Positions 1 to 7,855 are shown, counted from the first letter of the stretch. The stretch: 13,810 bases of DNA from Dolichospermum compactum NIES-806 (GCF_002368115.1 NZ_AP018316.1:3347856-3361665); one strand, 5' to 3'. The notes: a model not told the origin generated them from the letters alone. A program made the numbers and translations.

Positions 1-38
1 CTGACCACGTAAAAGCAATAAACAAAAGGAAGTCAACC

Positions 39-350
39 ATGAATAAGTTAATCCTCGCTTTACTAACCGTTACTACTATTGCCTCTGCTGCCGTTCCTGC
101 TAATGCCGATAATGCTAATATCCAAAATAATACTACCACTATTAAAGTGAAAGGGCAAAATAACACTGTCGGAACACAAAATACACAAACTATAGAGAAT
201 AGGACTGGAGAAAGAACAGGACCAAGTAATGGAAATTCCCAAACCAAGGATATTTATATAGATGTGATAGGTAAAGGTCACACGATTACTAGTAATGGTG
301 AGCAAGGTATAATCAACAATGGTCGAACCCCAAGAAGAAATCGACGCTAA
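39..350 (+). CDS. Small secreted Asn/Gly-rich protein of unknown function
   Basis: This encodes 103 residues and I do not recognise the family. The N-terminus is a clear Sec signal peptide: Lys-3, a hydrophobic stretch to about residue 18, then a likely cleavage after PANA near residue 23. The mature part is rich in Asn, Thr, Gln and Gly, with alternating polar and beta-branched residues (IKVKGQNNTV, IDVIGKGHTI), and ends in a basic Arg tail. It has no cysteine after the signal, so it is not disulfide-stabilised. The start is supported by an AAAGGAAG ribosome site just upstream. It leads a run of short same-strand genes that all encode exported proteins. The stretch GQNNTV resembles the core of a curlin repeat (G-x2-N-x-V), but the repeat is not clean. 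A role as an extracellular fibre or matrix component is only a guess. Confidence 0.7.
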   Translation: MNKLILALLTVTTIASAAVPANADNANIQNNTTTIKVKGQNNTVGTQNTQTIENRTGERTGPSNGNSQTKDIYIDVIGKGHTITSNGEQGIINNGRTPRRNRR

Positions 351-471
351 AACAAAATTGAGAATTTCAAGAAATTTAATCCTCAAATATCCGTAGGGTA
401 AAGTTTACATAACACAATTATTGACTTTATCCCTACTTTTTCCCTCCAAATACCATAGGAATAAATTGCCC

Positions 472-816
472 ATGAAATCCTATAAGCTTCAACTTCTGCT
501 AACTATATTGTGGTTAATTTTCCCTATGGTAGTCGAAGCAGGTGAAATAAATATCCAATCAGGAAAAGTCCAAATTAACAGAGACAATCAGGGAAACACT
601 ACCATAGATACTGGCAAGATCAAGGTAAATTCTAGCCCTAATATATTTCGTAGTCGTAGAAATGTAGGTTCTGTAATTAGACATAAACAGGTCAATACAT
701 TAAAACGGAATTGTGGTAAATCTACTAATAGAGTTGTCAGCCAACAAATCATAAATGCTAGAGGTTCAAATCAGCGAACAACTCAAACAAATTTCCTCTC
801 CGTTTCTTGTCGTTAG
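472..816 (+). CDS. Small secreted protein of unknown function
   Basis: This encodes 114 residues from the ATG at 472. An in-frame TTG at 421 would add 17 residues, but the ATG places a textbook signal peptide at the N-terminus (MKSYK, a Leu/Ile-rich core, then VEAG as the probable cleavage region near residue 23). AGGA lies 11 nt upstream. The mature protein opens with short beta-like strands separated by Gly/Asn turns (GKVQIN and GKIKVN look like an internal repeat). It continues with a basic Arg/Asn/Gln-rich half that holds two cysteines, one in NCGK and one near the C-terminus, which could form a disulfide outside the cell. The next gene begins 21 nt downstream, so the two are probably co-transcribed. 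The family is not recognised. Confidence 0.6.
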   Translation: MKSYKLQLLLTILWLIFPMVVEAGEINIQSGKVQINRDNQGNTTIDTGKIKVNSSPNIFRSRRNVGSVIRHKQVNTLKRNCGKSTNRVVSQQIINARGSNQRTTQTNFLSVSCR

Positions 817-837
817 TTGTACTCCAGGAGAATAAAA

Positions 838-1212
838 ATGCAGTATAATCTTTTATCTTTCGGTTGTATATCCGCTCTATTGGGTTTGACATTAACACCC
901 ATGTTTACGGAATCTGCTTCTGCTCAGTGTGTAATGTCTCATGTTGGTGTTCAACTAAATATTTCTCAAAGTCAGGCAAAACAAGGTTCTAATGTTCAAA
1001 TGAAAAATACCGGACCATGTACCGGGAATACAACTTCTTCCACCGCAACCCAAGTGAATATTGGTGGTCGGGGAAAAGTTGAACAGCAACAAAATGTACG
1101 TCATGAAATGCGAGGTGGTAAAGGCAATGGTACTGGTGTGAATGGGCCAATTATTAAAAGTAATGTTATTGTACCAGTCGATATCATAACACCTAAGAAT
1201 TTTAATCCCTAG
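838..1212 (+). CDS. Small secreted Cys-containing protein of unknown function
   Basis: This encodes 124 residues from the ATG at 838. A TTG at 817 is in frame, but AGGAG at 826-830 with 7 nt spacing fixes the ATG. The signal peptide runs to about residue 30 and ends in SASAQ. The mature part has two cysteines (CVMSH and GPCTG), likely a disulfide, then a Gly/Gln/Asn-rich segment (VNIGGRGKVEQQQN, residues about 74-87). Over about 33 residues this segment can be laid ungapped on the first protein of the group, sharing T, G, QN and NG positions. The match is weak but suggests distant paralogy. The C-terminus is Val/Ile/Pro-rich. It follows the preceding gene by 21 nt and is followed by a weak AAATT/AATTT hairpin and T-run. 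The function is unknown. Confidence 0.65.
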   Translation: MQYNLLSFGCISALLGLTLTPMFTESASAQCVMSHVGVQLNISQSQAKQGSNVQMKNTGPCTGNTTSSTATQVNIGGRGKVEQQQNVRHEMRGGKGNGTGVNGPIIKSNVIVPVDIITPKNFNP

Positions 1213-1236
1213 AAATTAGGAATTTTTTGTTTTTTG
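1213..1236 (+). terminator. Weak hairpin with T-run after the third secreted-protein gene
   Basis: AAATT, a 3-nt AGG loop and AATTT are followed by TTTGTTTTTT. The stem is short and AT-only, so termination would be inefficient. Its place directly after a stop codon is the main support. Confidence 0.35.
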
Positions 1237-1249
1237 TGATTTTTATTTA

Positions 1250-1411
1250 AGAGGTTGTTTGAAAAGTTCGTAATTATGATGTTAGACACTTATTGCTCTC
1301 CCAGCCTCCTTAAAAATGGGGCTAAATTTTTCAAGGTCTCCCTTAATAAGGGCGATTTATGGAGATATAAGATTTGTTGATACATCATGAGAGACTTTTA
1401 AAACATCCTCT
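1250..1411. mobile_element. Degenerate MITE-like element, 162 bp
   Basis: Two 18-bp terminal inverted repeats, at 1250-1267 (AGAGGTTGTTTGAAAAGT) and 1394-1411, match at 16 of 18 positions. Just inside each end an ATGATGT motif also pairs after a small offset. The interior has no reading frame of note and includes a small CCCTT/AAGGG hairpin at 1340-1352. No clear target-site duplication is visible, so the element is old or its ends are slightly misplaced. The tip resembles transposase-mobilised ends that I recall from cyanobacterial genomes, but I cannot name the parent IS. It fills the spacer between two secreted-protein genes. Confidence 0.5.
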
Positions 1412-1445
1412 CATCATCAATTTGGTTTTAGGCAATAGAAAAAAT

Positions 1446-1916
1446 ATGAAAACAATGAAGATTAACCCAATAGTCAGCACATTTTTTTATTGTGGGATTT
1501 TAACTCTTAGTATGTCTATTACATCTCCCAGGTTAGTTTTTGCAAATTATCATCAAACAAAAGATACCAAACAAGAAAGCATCATTAATTTAACTCTCAA
1601 TGATCTCAAAGAAAACAACTTTCTCAAAATAAGTGCTGCTAATGGCTTTGTAGGAAATATTAAGCTCAATGGCAGAAATATTAAAAAGATAGTAGCTAAC
1701 AACACTCAGATTCCTCTTGCAAATATCTTAAAGAAAGGTAAAAATATTCTAGAAATTGCTGGTGTTTACAAATCTACCGGATTTCCTTTTCAAGTAGAGT
1801 TACTAGGACCAAATATACAGCTTTCTCAATCGAGTGGAGGCAGTAGAAATATTAAACAAATCTTGGTTATTTATGTAGATGAAAACAATATCATTCTTGA
1901 TGATGAGAATCAATGA
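1446..1916 (+). CDS. Secreted protein of unknown function, beta-rich
   Basis: This encodes 156 residues from the ATG at 1446 (a second ATG lies at 1455). The frame is open back to a TTG at 1374, but that extension lies partly in the MITE-like element and would bury the signal peptide. The signal peptide spans about residues 1-34 and ends near LVFAN. The mature region reads as one small domain of alternating strands (IINLTL, FLKISA, GNIKLNG, NILEIAG, FQVELLG, KQILVIYV), which suggests a beta-sandwich, possibly ligand- or surface-binding. It has no cysteines in the mature part and ends in an acidic tail. It belongs to the run of exported-protein genes but sits beyond the mobile-element remnant, so it may have its own promoter. 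The family is not recognised. Confidence 0.6.
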   Translation: MKTMKINPIVSTFFYCGILTLSMSITSPRLVFANYHQTKDTKQESIINLTLNDLKENNFLKISAANGFVGNIKLNGRNIKKIVANNTQIPLANILKKGKNILEIAGVYKSTGFPFQVELLGPNIQLSQSSGGSRNIKQILVIYVDENNIILDDENQ

Positions 1917-2008
1917 TTCATGGTTAAATATTTAGAAGTTTTGAGCTAAAAGTTTTGAAGGATAATATCTGTAGTTTGTCATTTTTTGTCAATATCAGGG
2001 GTAAAATG

Positions 2009-2509
2009 ATGTTCATGAAAAATTTTTATTTATTGACTTGTAGTATTTGTTATCTATTAATATCAGAATTGCTGGTTAATAAACCTGTCTTATCTCAGTC
2101 TTCCCAACAAAGTAATAATAGTAATTCTCAAGTAACAGGGGAGTATAATAATATTTTTCAGACTCCCAATCAAAATAGTAATGTTAATGAATTTAACTTT
2201 CCCAATATATATCCCCTGAATCATTCCATTGATACTCCAGTGAATACCGAAAACGATTTTGGATTCAACATTTCTGCTGGTGTGAATACTCTTGATGCTA
2301 ACAATGTTACTGTGTATATAGGATTCATTTTTCAGCCTGGTAGAACTAATTCACATAAAATCAGAATGCAAAAAATTATCAAAGAAACAGAATTATTGGA
2401 AATACAAAAAAATCTGGCTCAAGGGCAACTTCAGTTAGTTCAAAGCCAAATTTATGAAGCAGAATTAAAGTTAAAACAACTACAAAATACCCCATCTGAA
2501 AATAAATAA
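2009..2509 (+). CDS. Exported protein with C-terminal coiled coil, unknown function
   Basis: This encodes 166 residues from the ATG at 2009. ATGs at 2006 and 2015 are alternatives; AGGGG at 1997-2001 is best spaced for 2009. The signal peptide is hydrophobic and ends near VLSQS at about residue 32. A low-complexity Ser/Asn/Gln-rich linker follows to about residue 80. A short conserved-looking block (FGFNISAGVNTLDANNVTVYIGFIFQPG, split as FGFNISAGVNTL and NVTVYIGFIFQPG) has the look of amphipathic beta-hairpins. The last about 50 residues form a heptad-rich helix (KIIKETELLEIQKNLAQGQL onward) that should be a coiled coil. This layout would suit a periplasmic or outer-membrane oligomer. I do not recognise the family. 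It lies 93 nt before the transglutaminase-like gene and may be co-transcribed with it. Confidence 0.6.
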   Translation: MFMKNFYLLTCSICYLLISELLVNKPVLSQSSQQSNNSNSQVTGEYNNIFQTPNQNSNVNEFNFPNIYPLNHSIDTPVNTENDFGFNISAGVNTLDANNVTVYIGFIFQPGRTNSHKIRMQKIIKETELLEIQKNLAQGQLQLVQSQIYEAELKLKQLQNTPSENK

Positions 2510-2552
2510 TTGAGGGTATTTCACTGCGGGGGAGTTTTCTCAACACATTCAG

Positions 2553-2560
2553 GCGATCGC
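2553..2560. other. HIP1 octamer GCGATCGC
   Basis: The octamer lies inside the palindrome GGCGATCGCC. This motif is strongly over-represented in many cyanobacterial genomes. A second copy is at 9619-9626 within gvpF. It supports the assignment of the organism. Confidence 0.85.
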
Positions 2561-2602
2561 CTATAGTAATCAAAGCACATTTTAGAGATCAGGGAGAGTT
2601 TT

Positions 2603-3721
2603 ATGCGTAAAAATTTTGCAGAACTTTTTCGTCAAGAAGTCCGTAAACGTCAGCAGCGAAAGAAAAAACAAATAGCCCTAATAATCGGAGTTAGTTTACT
2701 AACTCTGTTCTTAATTATATGGTTTATCTACTTATGGTTGCAAGGAAAAATAATCCTCAGAACAGCCCATTTAACTACTAGCATGATTCCGAACTTAATA
2801 ACAACCGTCATATTAATTTTGGCAGTTGTCATTATTTGTCGTACCATTAAACATCCGTCATTCAGAAAGTATTGTCAATCATTACAACTTGACAAGTTTA
2901 GTTACTGGAAAAATCTAAAACATAAAAAGTTAACGGGTATTTCAGTATTAATAGTTTTGATTCACTATACTAATCCCTATGGATGGGGTAATTTAGTCAG
3001 TTATCTAATACACAGACCCAAACTTCCTCAAGTAAAGACAGCCTTGCTCCAGAAGAATTATACAACAATTCATCCACTTATTGCTAATATGCCATCTAGT
3101 GCGGAAAAAAACATCCAATCAGTGGCTAAGTATATTGTTGAAAATGAGCCAGATTCCTATTTAAGAATTAAAGCTGTACATGACTTTGTGATTAATTGGC
3201 TTACTTATGATGAAGAAGCTTGGAATAAAGGCATAAGACATCCCCAAGACCCACAAACAGTTTTTGACACTCGCAAAGCAGTTTGCGAAGGATATGCACG
3301 TCTTTTCGAGGCATTAGCCAGACAAATTGATGCCAATGTTGTTTACATTGAAGGAAGAGTTCGTCTAGATCTGATCCAAGATTCAATTCCTTCTTGGAAA
3401 AAACTGATTAAGCCTAAAGATAGTTTGACAGGTCACGCTTGGAATGCAGTTGAGATTGGAGGGAATTGGCAATTTGTTGATACAACCTGGGATGATGATG
3501 CTACTTCATATAGATCAGATTATCTGATGCGGTCCCCCAAATTAATGATCGAAAGCCATTTTCCTGATCAAATAAATTTGCCGCTTTTACATTTTTTAAA
3601 TTGGCAGCTTTTACCTTTTTCTGAACAGAAAAATAGAGATAGCTTTGAAAAACAGGCTCTCGACCGTTCTATAAAATTTACCCAAAATTACCAAACTCCA
3701 GACAGATATGGACACCGATAA
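2603..3721 (+). CDS. Membrane-anchored transglutaminase-like protein
   Basis: This encodes 372 residues. A basic N-terminus (residues 12-23) precedes two strong membrane segments at about 24-47 and 60-80, and a weaker one at about 111-128. A transglutaminase-like fold follows. The probable catalytic triad of this cysteine-protease-like superfamily is visible: Cys-228 in AVCEGYARLF, His-278 in GHAWNAV and Asp-293 in VDTTWDDD. Family members cross-link, cleave or otherwise modify peptides, and the true substrate here cannot be read from sequence. The basic segment ahead of the first helix suggests a cytoplasmic N-terminus. The side of the membrane on which the enzyme domain lies depends on whether two or three segments are real; with three it would be outside. 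The start has AGGGAGAG upstream. Its position after five secreted-protein genes makes processing or cross-linking of those products a reasonable hypothesis. Confidence 0.85.
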   Translation: MRKNFAELFRQEVRKRQQRKKKQIALIIGVSLLTLFLIIWFIYLWLQGKIILRTAHLTTSMIPNLITTVILILAVVIICRTIKHPSFRKYCQSLQLDKFSYWKNLKHKKLTGISVLIVLIHYTNPYGWGNLVSYLIHRPKLPQVKTALLQKNYTTIHPLIANMPSSAEKNIQSVAKYIVENEPDSYLRIKAVHDFVINWLTYDEEAWNKGIRHPQDPQTVFDTRKAVCEGYARLFEALARQIDANVVYIEGRVRLDLIQDSIPSWKKLIKPKDSLTGHAWNAVEIGGNWQFVDTTWDDDATSYRSDYLMRSPKLMIESHFPDQINLPLLHFLNWQLLPFSEQKNRDSFEKQALDRSIKFTQNYQTPDRYGHR

Positions 3722-4108
3722 CTTTAGTGTTTATTTCCTGTTTTATCCCAATATCAAGTTAACACTTGAGAAAACAAATTTCTCAAACTCCCTAATGAGA
3801 AAACCTCAGCCATTGATGTTTTTTATTTATGGTTACTAACTCAAAATCTGAAGTGTAGCTTCATCAAATACTAACCCTCGACGGGCAAAATATTTATGAA
3901 TGCACCACAAGATTTTTATCATTAATATCTGTAACTTATAATATCGGAAACTGCTGGAAAGCGATCACTAAATCAATTCATAACAATTCTATCCAGTTGT
4001 AGCGACGCTGAAAACAATTACCAGTAGTATGGCGATTGCACTTACTTGTTTATGTTTTCCGACCCCCGGACAAATTCCTTGCAGCCGAGGGTAACAGAGA
4101 GAATCTAA
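3722..4108. other. 387-bp spacer between convergent genes
   Basis: The transglutaminase-like gene and the Cdc48-type gene converge here. The spacer holds an 8-bp perfect inverted repeat at 3766-3786 (TTGAGAAA, 5-nt loop, TTTCTCAA) without a good T-run on either strand, and a 28-codon minus-strand ORF (3836-3922) that may be a gene remnant. No tRNA or strong terminator was seen. Confidence 0.6.
3836..3922 (-). pseudogene. Possible remnant of a coding sequence, 28 codons
   Basis: The ORF starts at an ATG and encodes a protein-like string with the segment KYFARRGLVFDEATLQIL, then a TAG. The mix of charged and hydrophobic residues looks like the C-terminus of a globular protein, but there is no clear ribosome site and nothing in frame upstream. 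It may be chance. No function is assigned. Confidence 0.15.
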
Positions 4109-5941
4109 TTAAGCATGACGTTGACTGACTAAAACCTGATAAGAATATTCAAAATCATCATTAGTAATCCTGATATCAGCCGGATTTGTCTGTCCTTGCG
4201 ATCGAAAACGGCGAATAGCTTCTACAGCAGCCTGATTGGATAGCAATACTAAATCTGCACCATTCCAACCTTCCGTGACTTCAGACCAATAGGTTAAATT
4301 TACATCTAACAATGGTCGTCCCTGAGTATAGACTTGCAAAATATCTAAACGACTGGCTAAATCAGGTAAATCTACCTTTAGTTGTAAATCCAACCTTCCT
4401 GCCCGTAATAAAGCAGAATCAAGAGCATCAGGACGGTTTGTTGCCCCAATTACCAGAATACTTGCACCGACCTCTACACCATCCAACTCAGTAAGTAATT
4501 GCCCCACTACCCGGTTACTCACGCCAGAATCACCGCTGTAAGTTCCCCGTGCTGGGGCTAAAGTATCAATTTCATCAATGAATATGACACAGGGTTCTGC
4601 TTGTCGAGCCTTAGCAAATAATTCCCGCACTGCTTGTTCACTCGCACCTACCCAACGGGTCAGTAATTCCGGTCCATTGACACCAATAAAATTAGCCCTG
4701 GCCTGGGAAGCCACAGCCTTTGCTAATAAAGTTTTGCCAGTTCCCGGAGGACCCCATAGCAAAATCCCCTTGGGAGCAATAGCCTTAGTTTGTAGGTAAA
4801 GTTCTGGATAAAGTAGCGCCCCTTCTACAGATTCTCGCAGGGTTTGCTTAATATTCTCTAAACCACCAATATCATCCCAAGCAACTTGGGGAACTTCAAC
4901 TTCCACACTGCGAAGTACAGCCGGTTTGATTTCCTTTAGTCCCTGTAAAAAATCAGTTTGAGTAACCGTCATGTTTTCTGGAGCTTGCACTTCTATAGAA
5001 GGAACTTGACGACGGAGGGCGGTGTAAGCAGCCTTTTGACAGACAGCTTTCAAATCAGCCCCCACAAATCCTACGGCCCGTTCAGCGATAAAATCGAGGT
5101 CAACCGTGTCATCCAAGGGCATGGAGCGGGTGAGAATTTGCAGAATTTCTTTGCGTCCGTTGATGTCGGGAATGCGAAACTGGACTTCCCGGTCAAATCG
5201 TCCCGGTCGTCGCAAGGCTGGGTCAAGGTGGTCAGGGCGGTTGGTAGCTGCGAGGACAATTACCCCTGGACTATGGGAAAAACCATCCATTAAGCCTAAT
5301 AATTGGGCAACCAGACGCTTTTCAACTTCCCCTTCTACTGCACTGCGGTCTGGGGCGAGGCTATCAATTTCATCAATAAAAATAATACAGGGAGCATTTT
5401 TGGCGGCTTTTTCAAAAATACCGCGCAATCTTTGCTCCGCTTCACCGTAATATTTACTGATGACTTCGGGTCCGACAATAGCAATGTAGTTAACGCCCAG
5501 TTCCTCAGCTAAAGCCCGGGCTGTGAGGGTTTTACCGGTGCCCGGAGGACCAACTAATAATACGCCGTGGGTGGGTTCTAGTCCCAATTTTGCCAGTAGG
5601 TCAGGGCGTTTTAAGGGAATAGCAACCAGTTCTTTGAGTTCTTTGAGAATTTCGCTCAGTCCACCGATATCTTTAAGAGCAATACCTGAAGTAGGATCGG
5701 GAGGAACAACTGGATCTGAGGGACCTGCACCAGAAGCCGGGGGGGATTGAGTGTTCATCCGACTTGTACCCACGTCATTACCCATATTATTGCTACGAGG
5801 AATATTTCCTGTTCGGGGAATGTTGCTTAAAGGTCGGGAATTAAACTGGACATTGGTTTTGATTTCTCCGTTTTCTGCTTTTTCTTCTAAGGTTTTTACC
5901 AGTTCTAGTAACTGTTCAAATCCTTTGAATAAATCACTCAT
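4109..5941 (-). CDS. Cdc48/VAT-type double AAA+ ATPase next to gas vesicle genes
   Basis: This encodes 610 residues with two complete AAA modules. D1 has Walker A at 131-138 (GPPGTGKT), Walker B at 186-191 (IIFIDE), an aromatic pore loop KYYG at 163-166 and the arginine-finger region LRRPGRFD. D2 has Walker A at 397-404, Walker B at 452-457, pore loop RWVG at 429-432 and TNRPDALD. Both sites look competent. Cdc48/p97 proteins form hexamers that thread or extract substrates. The usual N-terminal double-psi-barrel domain is absent. In its place are a 24-residue helix and a Pro/Ser/Asn-rich linker (about 25-85), so substrate choice must differ. The start is firm: GGAGG lies 6 nt before the ATG. 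It is the last gene of a three-gene unit with gvpW and the ArsA-type gene (39-nt gap). A role in shell-protein remodelling or vesicle turnover is inferred from context only. Confidence 0.9.
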   Translation of the reverse strand: MSDLFKGFEQLLELVKTLEEKAENGEIKTNVQFNSRPLSNIPRTGNIPRSNNMGNDVGTSRMNTQSPPASGAGPSDPVVPPDPTSGIALKDIGGLSEILKELKELVAIPLKRPDLLAKLGLEPTHGVLLVGPPGTGKTLTARALAEELGVNYIAIVGPEVISKYYGEAEQRLRGIFEKAAKNAPCIIFIDEIDSLAPDRSAVEGEVEKRLVAQLLGLMDGFSHSPGVIVLAATNRPDHLDPALRRPGRFDREVQFRIPDINGRKEILQILTRSMPLDDTVDLDFIAERAVGFVGADLKAVCQKAAYTALRRQVPSIEVQAPENMTVTQTDFLQGLKEIKPAVLRSVEVEVPQVAWDDIGGLENIKQTLRESVEGALLYPELYLQTKAIAPKGILLWGPPGTGKTLLAKAVASQARANFIGVNGPELLTRWVGASEQAVRELFAKARQAEPCVIFIDEIDTLAPARGTYSGDSGVSNRVVGQLLTELDGVEVGASILVIGATNRPDALDSALLRAGRLDLQLKVDLPDLASRLDILQVYTQGRPLLDVNLTYWSEVTEGWNGADLVLLSNQAAVEAIRRFRSQGQTNPADIRITNDDFEYSYQVLVSQRHA

Positions 5942-5980
5942 AACAGTCCTCCAAAAATTGATGCTAAACAGTTCATCTAC

Positions 5981-7855
5981 TTAAAATAAAAGATTGGCAG
6001 CACCTTGAACTCTGGCAAGCGGTTCCACCGATCTGGGTAACTTAGGTAAGCGAATAATTGTTTGTTCGGGAAACAAACTACTATCAGTTGCCAGTTCTTG
6101 GCTGTAGCGATTTTGCACTACATAACGTTGTTGAATTTTCATTGTTTTCAACGTTTCTGTTAAGCGGATATGTTCAGCAATGATCGCTGCTTCTGCCTGA
6201 ATTACACCCACAAATTGGGTATGACGTGGATCTTTTAATTTCTTTTGAGCTTGGACAACTTGTTGGCGCAGATGTCGCAACCGTCCCATAAAATCAACTC
6301 GACCTAAAACATTTTGATATTTCATCCACAGCTTAAATATCCAAGATAACCAATCCCCTAAGGCAGTTGGCATTTGTAAAAATTGCAGGAGATGACCTGT
6401 TGGTGCTGTATCTAAAATAATCAAATCTTGCTCGTTACTGTCTAATAAATCGAGGATGGTAATTAGGGATAACATCTCATCTATACCAGGTAAAGCTTGA
6501 GACATAATCTGTCGCCAAGCTTCTGGAAGATAAGCAATATTTACTGTTGTTTCAGTTTCTGTTCCTTCCCCACTAATCATATCCGCTAATTCCCAAAGGT
6601 AATCAGCACGGAATTGATCTAATATTTGGGCGGCATCAATTTCTTGTCCGCTTAGGTTAGGAGTTAATAATACAGGTTCATGTCCTAATTTTTGACCAAA
6701 AGCATCTCCTAATGAATGAGCAGGATCTATAGAAATCATGCGAATTTTTTTCTCAGGATAACGACTAGCTAAAGCCCAGCCCATTGCGGCAGAAACTGTG
6801 GTTTTGCCAACTCCTCCTTTACCACCAACAATAATTAGTTGACATCCTTCAGCTATAAAGTCACTAAAGCTGGGGGGAATTTTGCTTGGCCATTGGATTA
6901 GTGGCGGAGTTGCAAGTTCAACGCTATCAATTTTCTGCATTTGAGATGCGAGATTATCTAATGCAACTCCACCTAATGGTTGGATTTTCTGTTGAGGGAC
7001 GATAAAAACGGGTTTATTTTGGGAAATTGTTAAGAATTTATTGATAAATTTTTGCTGTTCCGCATAGCGGTCTGGCTCTATATCTAAATCTGTCAAGATT
7101 CGATTAATTACTATTCCCGCATAGGGAACATCTAGAGTTTTTAAATTTCCTAAGAATCGCTCTGTTTCCGCAAAACACATTGGTTCAGAAACTGCGGCAA
7201 CTAAACAACCTGTAAATGTATCATCTTGTAGTAGTCGTCTACTTTCTGATAATTGCAGTTTGAGATCGGCTAAAAAGTCATCTACTTCATCCCTTGTATA
7301 ACCTCCTGTGAAAGTTTGTGTGATCACCTGATGTTTTTTCTGAAATAGTTCTAAAGAGTTTAAAATAACATCCAGAAAATCTTTCAGTCGTAACAAGTTT
7401 AATGTATGACCAGAAGGAGCCATATCAACTACTATCCGATCTACTTTTTTTTCAGCCAGTAAATATTGAATTTCTAGTAACCCCATTAATTCGTTTAAAC
7501 CAGGCCAGTTTAAATCCCAAACAGGGGCTAAGTCTTCTCCGTCAGCTAAACTACCTCGCTCCACCAATAGTTCTAAAAATTGACTATATTTGGCTTTAAA
7601 TTCTAACAACAGTTTTTGAGCGTCTAATGCCTGAACACTCAAATTAGGTAAATCTGTTAATGGTGAGGCATAATCTTTCACTTCTGAAAGTAATATATCA
7701 CCTAAAGAATGTGCGGGATCTGTAGAAAGCAACAAAATTCTTTCTTCAGGGAATTGTCTTGCCCAATAACGAGCAAAACTACAAGAAATTGTAGTTTTAC
7801 CAACTCCACCTTTACCGCTAAACATGACTAAATGAAGTGAGTCGTATTGATTCAT
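5981..7855 (-). CDS. Tandem ArsA/Get3-family ATPase next to gas vesicle genes
   Basis: This encodes 624 residues, two homologous halves of about 310 each. Each half has the deviant Walker A GKGGVGKTT (residues 14-22 and 345-353), the switch I motif DPAHSLGD (46-53 and 377-384) and a switch II motif (DMAPSGH at 144-150, DTAPTGH at 482-488). These mark the ArsA/Get3 branch of the SIMIBI NTPases. Two fused halves are as in bacterial ArsA, while Get3/TRC40 is a dimer of single halves. No CxxC zinc motif is present, and I see no arsenite-type cysteine cluster (cysteines only at 25, 217, 227 and 338). No other arsenic gene is nearby. Members bind hydrophobic helices or anion-pump partners. Set between gvpW and the Cdc48-type gene with 38-39 nt gaps, it could chaperone hydrophobic gas vesicle proteins; this is inferred. 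Confidence 0.9.
   Translation of the reverse strand: MNQYDSLHLVMFSGKGGVGKTTISCSFARYWARQFPEERILLLSTDPAHSLGDILLSEVKDYASPLTDLPNLSVQALDAQKLLLEFKAKYSQFLELLVERGSLADGEDLAPVWDLNWPGLNELMGLLEIQYLLAEKKVDRIVVDMAPSGHTLNLLRLKDFLDVILNSLELFQKKHQVITQTFTGGYTRDEVDDFLADLKLQLSESRRLLQDDTFTGCLVAAVSEPMCFAETERFLGNLKTLDVPYAGIVINRILTDLDIEPDRYAEQQKFINKFLTISQNKPVFIVPQQKIQPLGGVALDNLASQMQKIDSVELATPPLIQWPSKIPPSFSDFIAEGCQLIIVGGKGGVGKTTVSAAMGWALASRYPEKKIRMISIDPAHSLGDAFGQKLGHEPVLLTPNLSGQEIDAAQILDQFRADYLWELADMISGEGTETETTVNIAYLPEAWRQIMSQALPGIDEMLSLITILDLLDSNEQDLIILDTAPTGHLLQFLQMPTALGDWLSWIFKLWMKYQNVLGRVDFMGRLRHLRQQVVQAQKKLKDPRHTQFVGVIQAEAAIIAEHIRLTETLKTMKIQQRYVVQNRYSQELATDSSLFPEQTIIRLPKLPRSVEPLARVQGAANLLF

Noticed and set aside
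63..386. 107-codon minus-strand ORF
   Set aside because: It is a shadow of the plus-strand gene at 39-350, which has a signal peptide and ribosome site; the minus-strand product has no such support.
4060..4075. TCCG/CGGA mini-hairpin as terminator of the Cdc48-type gene
   Set aside because: The stem is only 4 bp with no T-run on the minus strand.
4165..4180. TAATCCTGATAT shared with the hairpin near 13790
   Set aside because: A 12-base AT-rich match inside a conserved coding region is expected by chance in a window this size.
4958..5984. Several plus-strand ORFs of 69-114 codons
   Set aside because: They lie opposite the Cdc48-type gene, whose motifs are unambiguous. Their translations are Ser/Arg/Pro-rich reverse-frame products.
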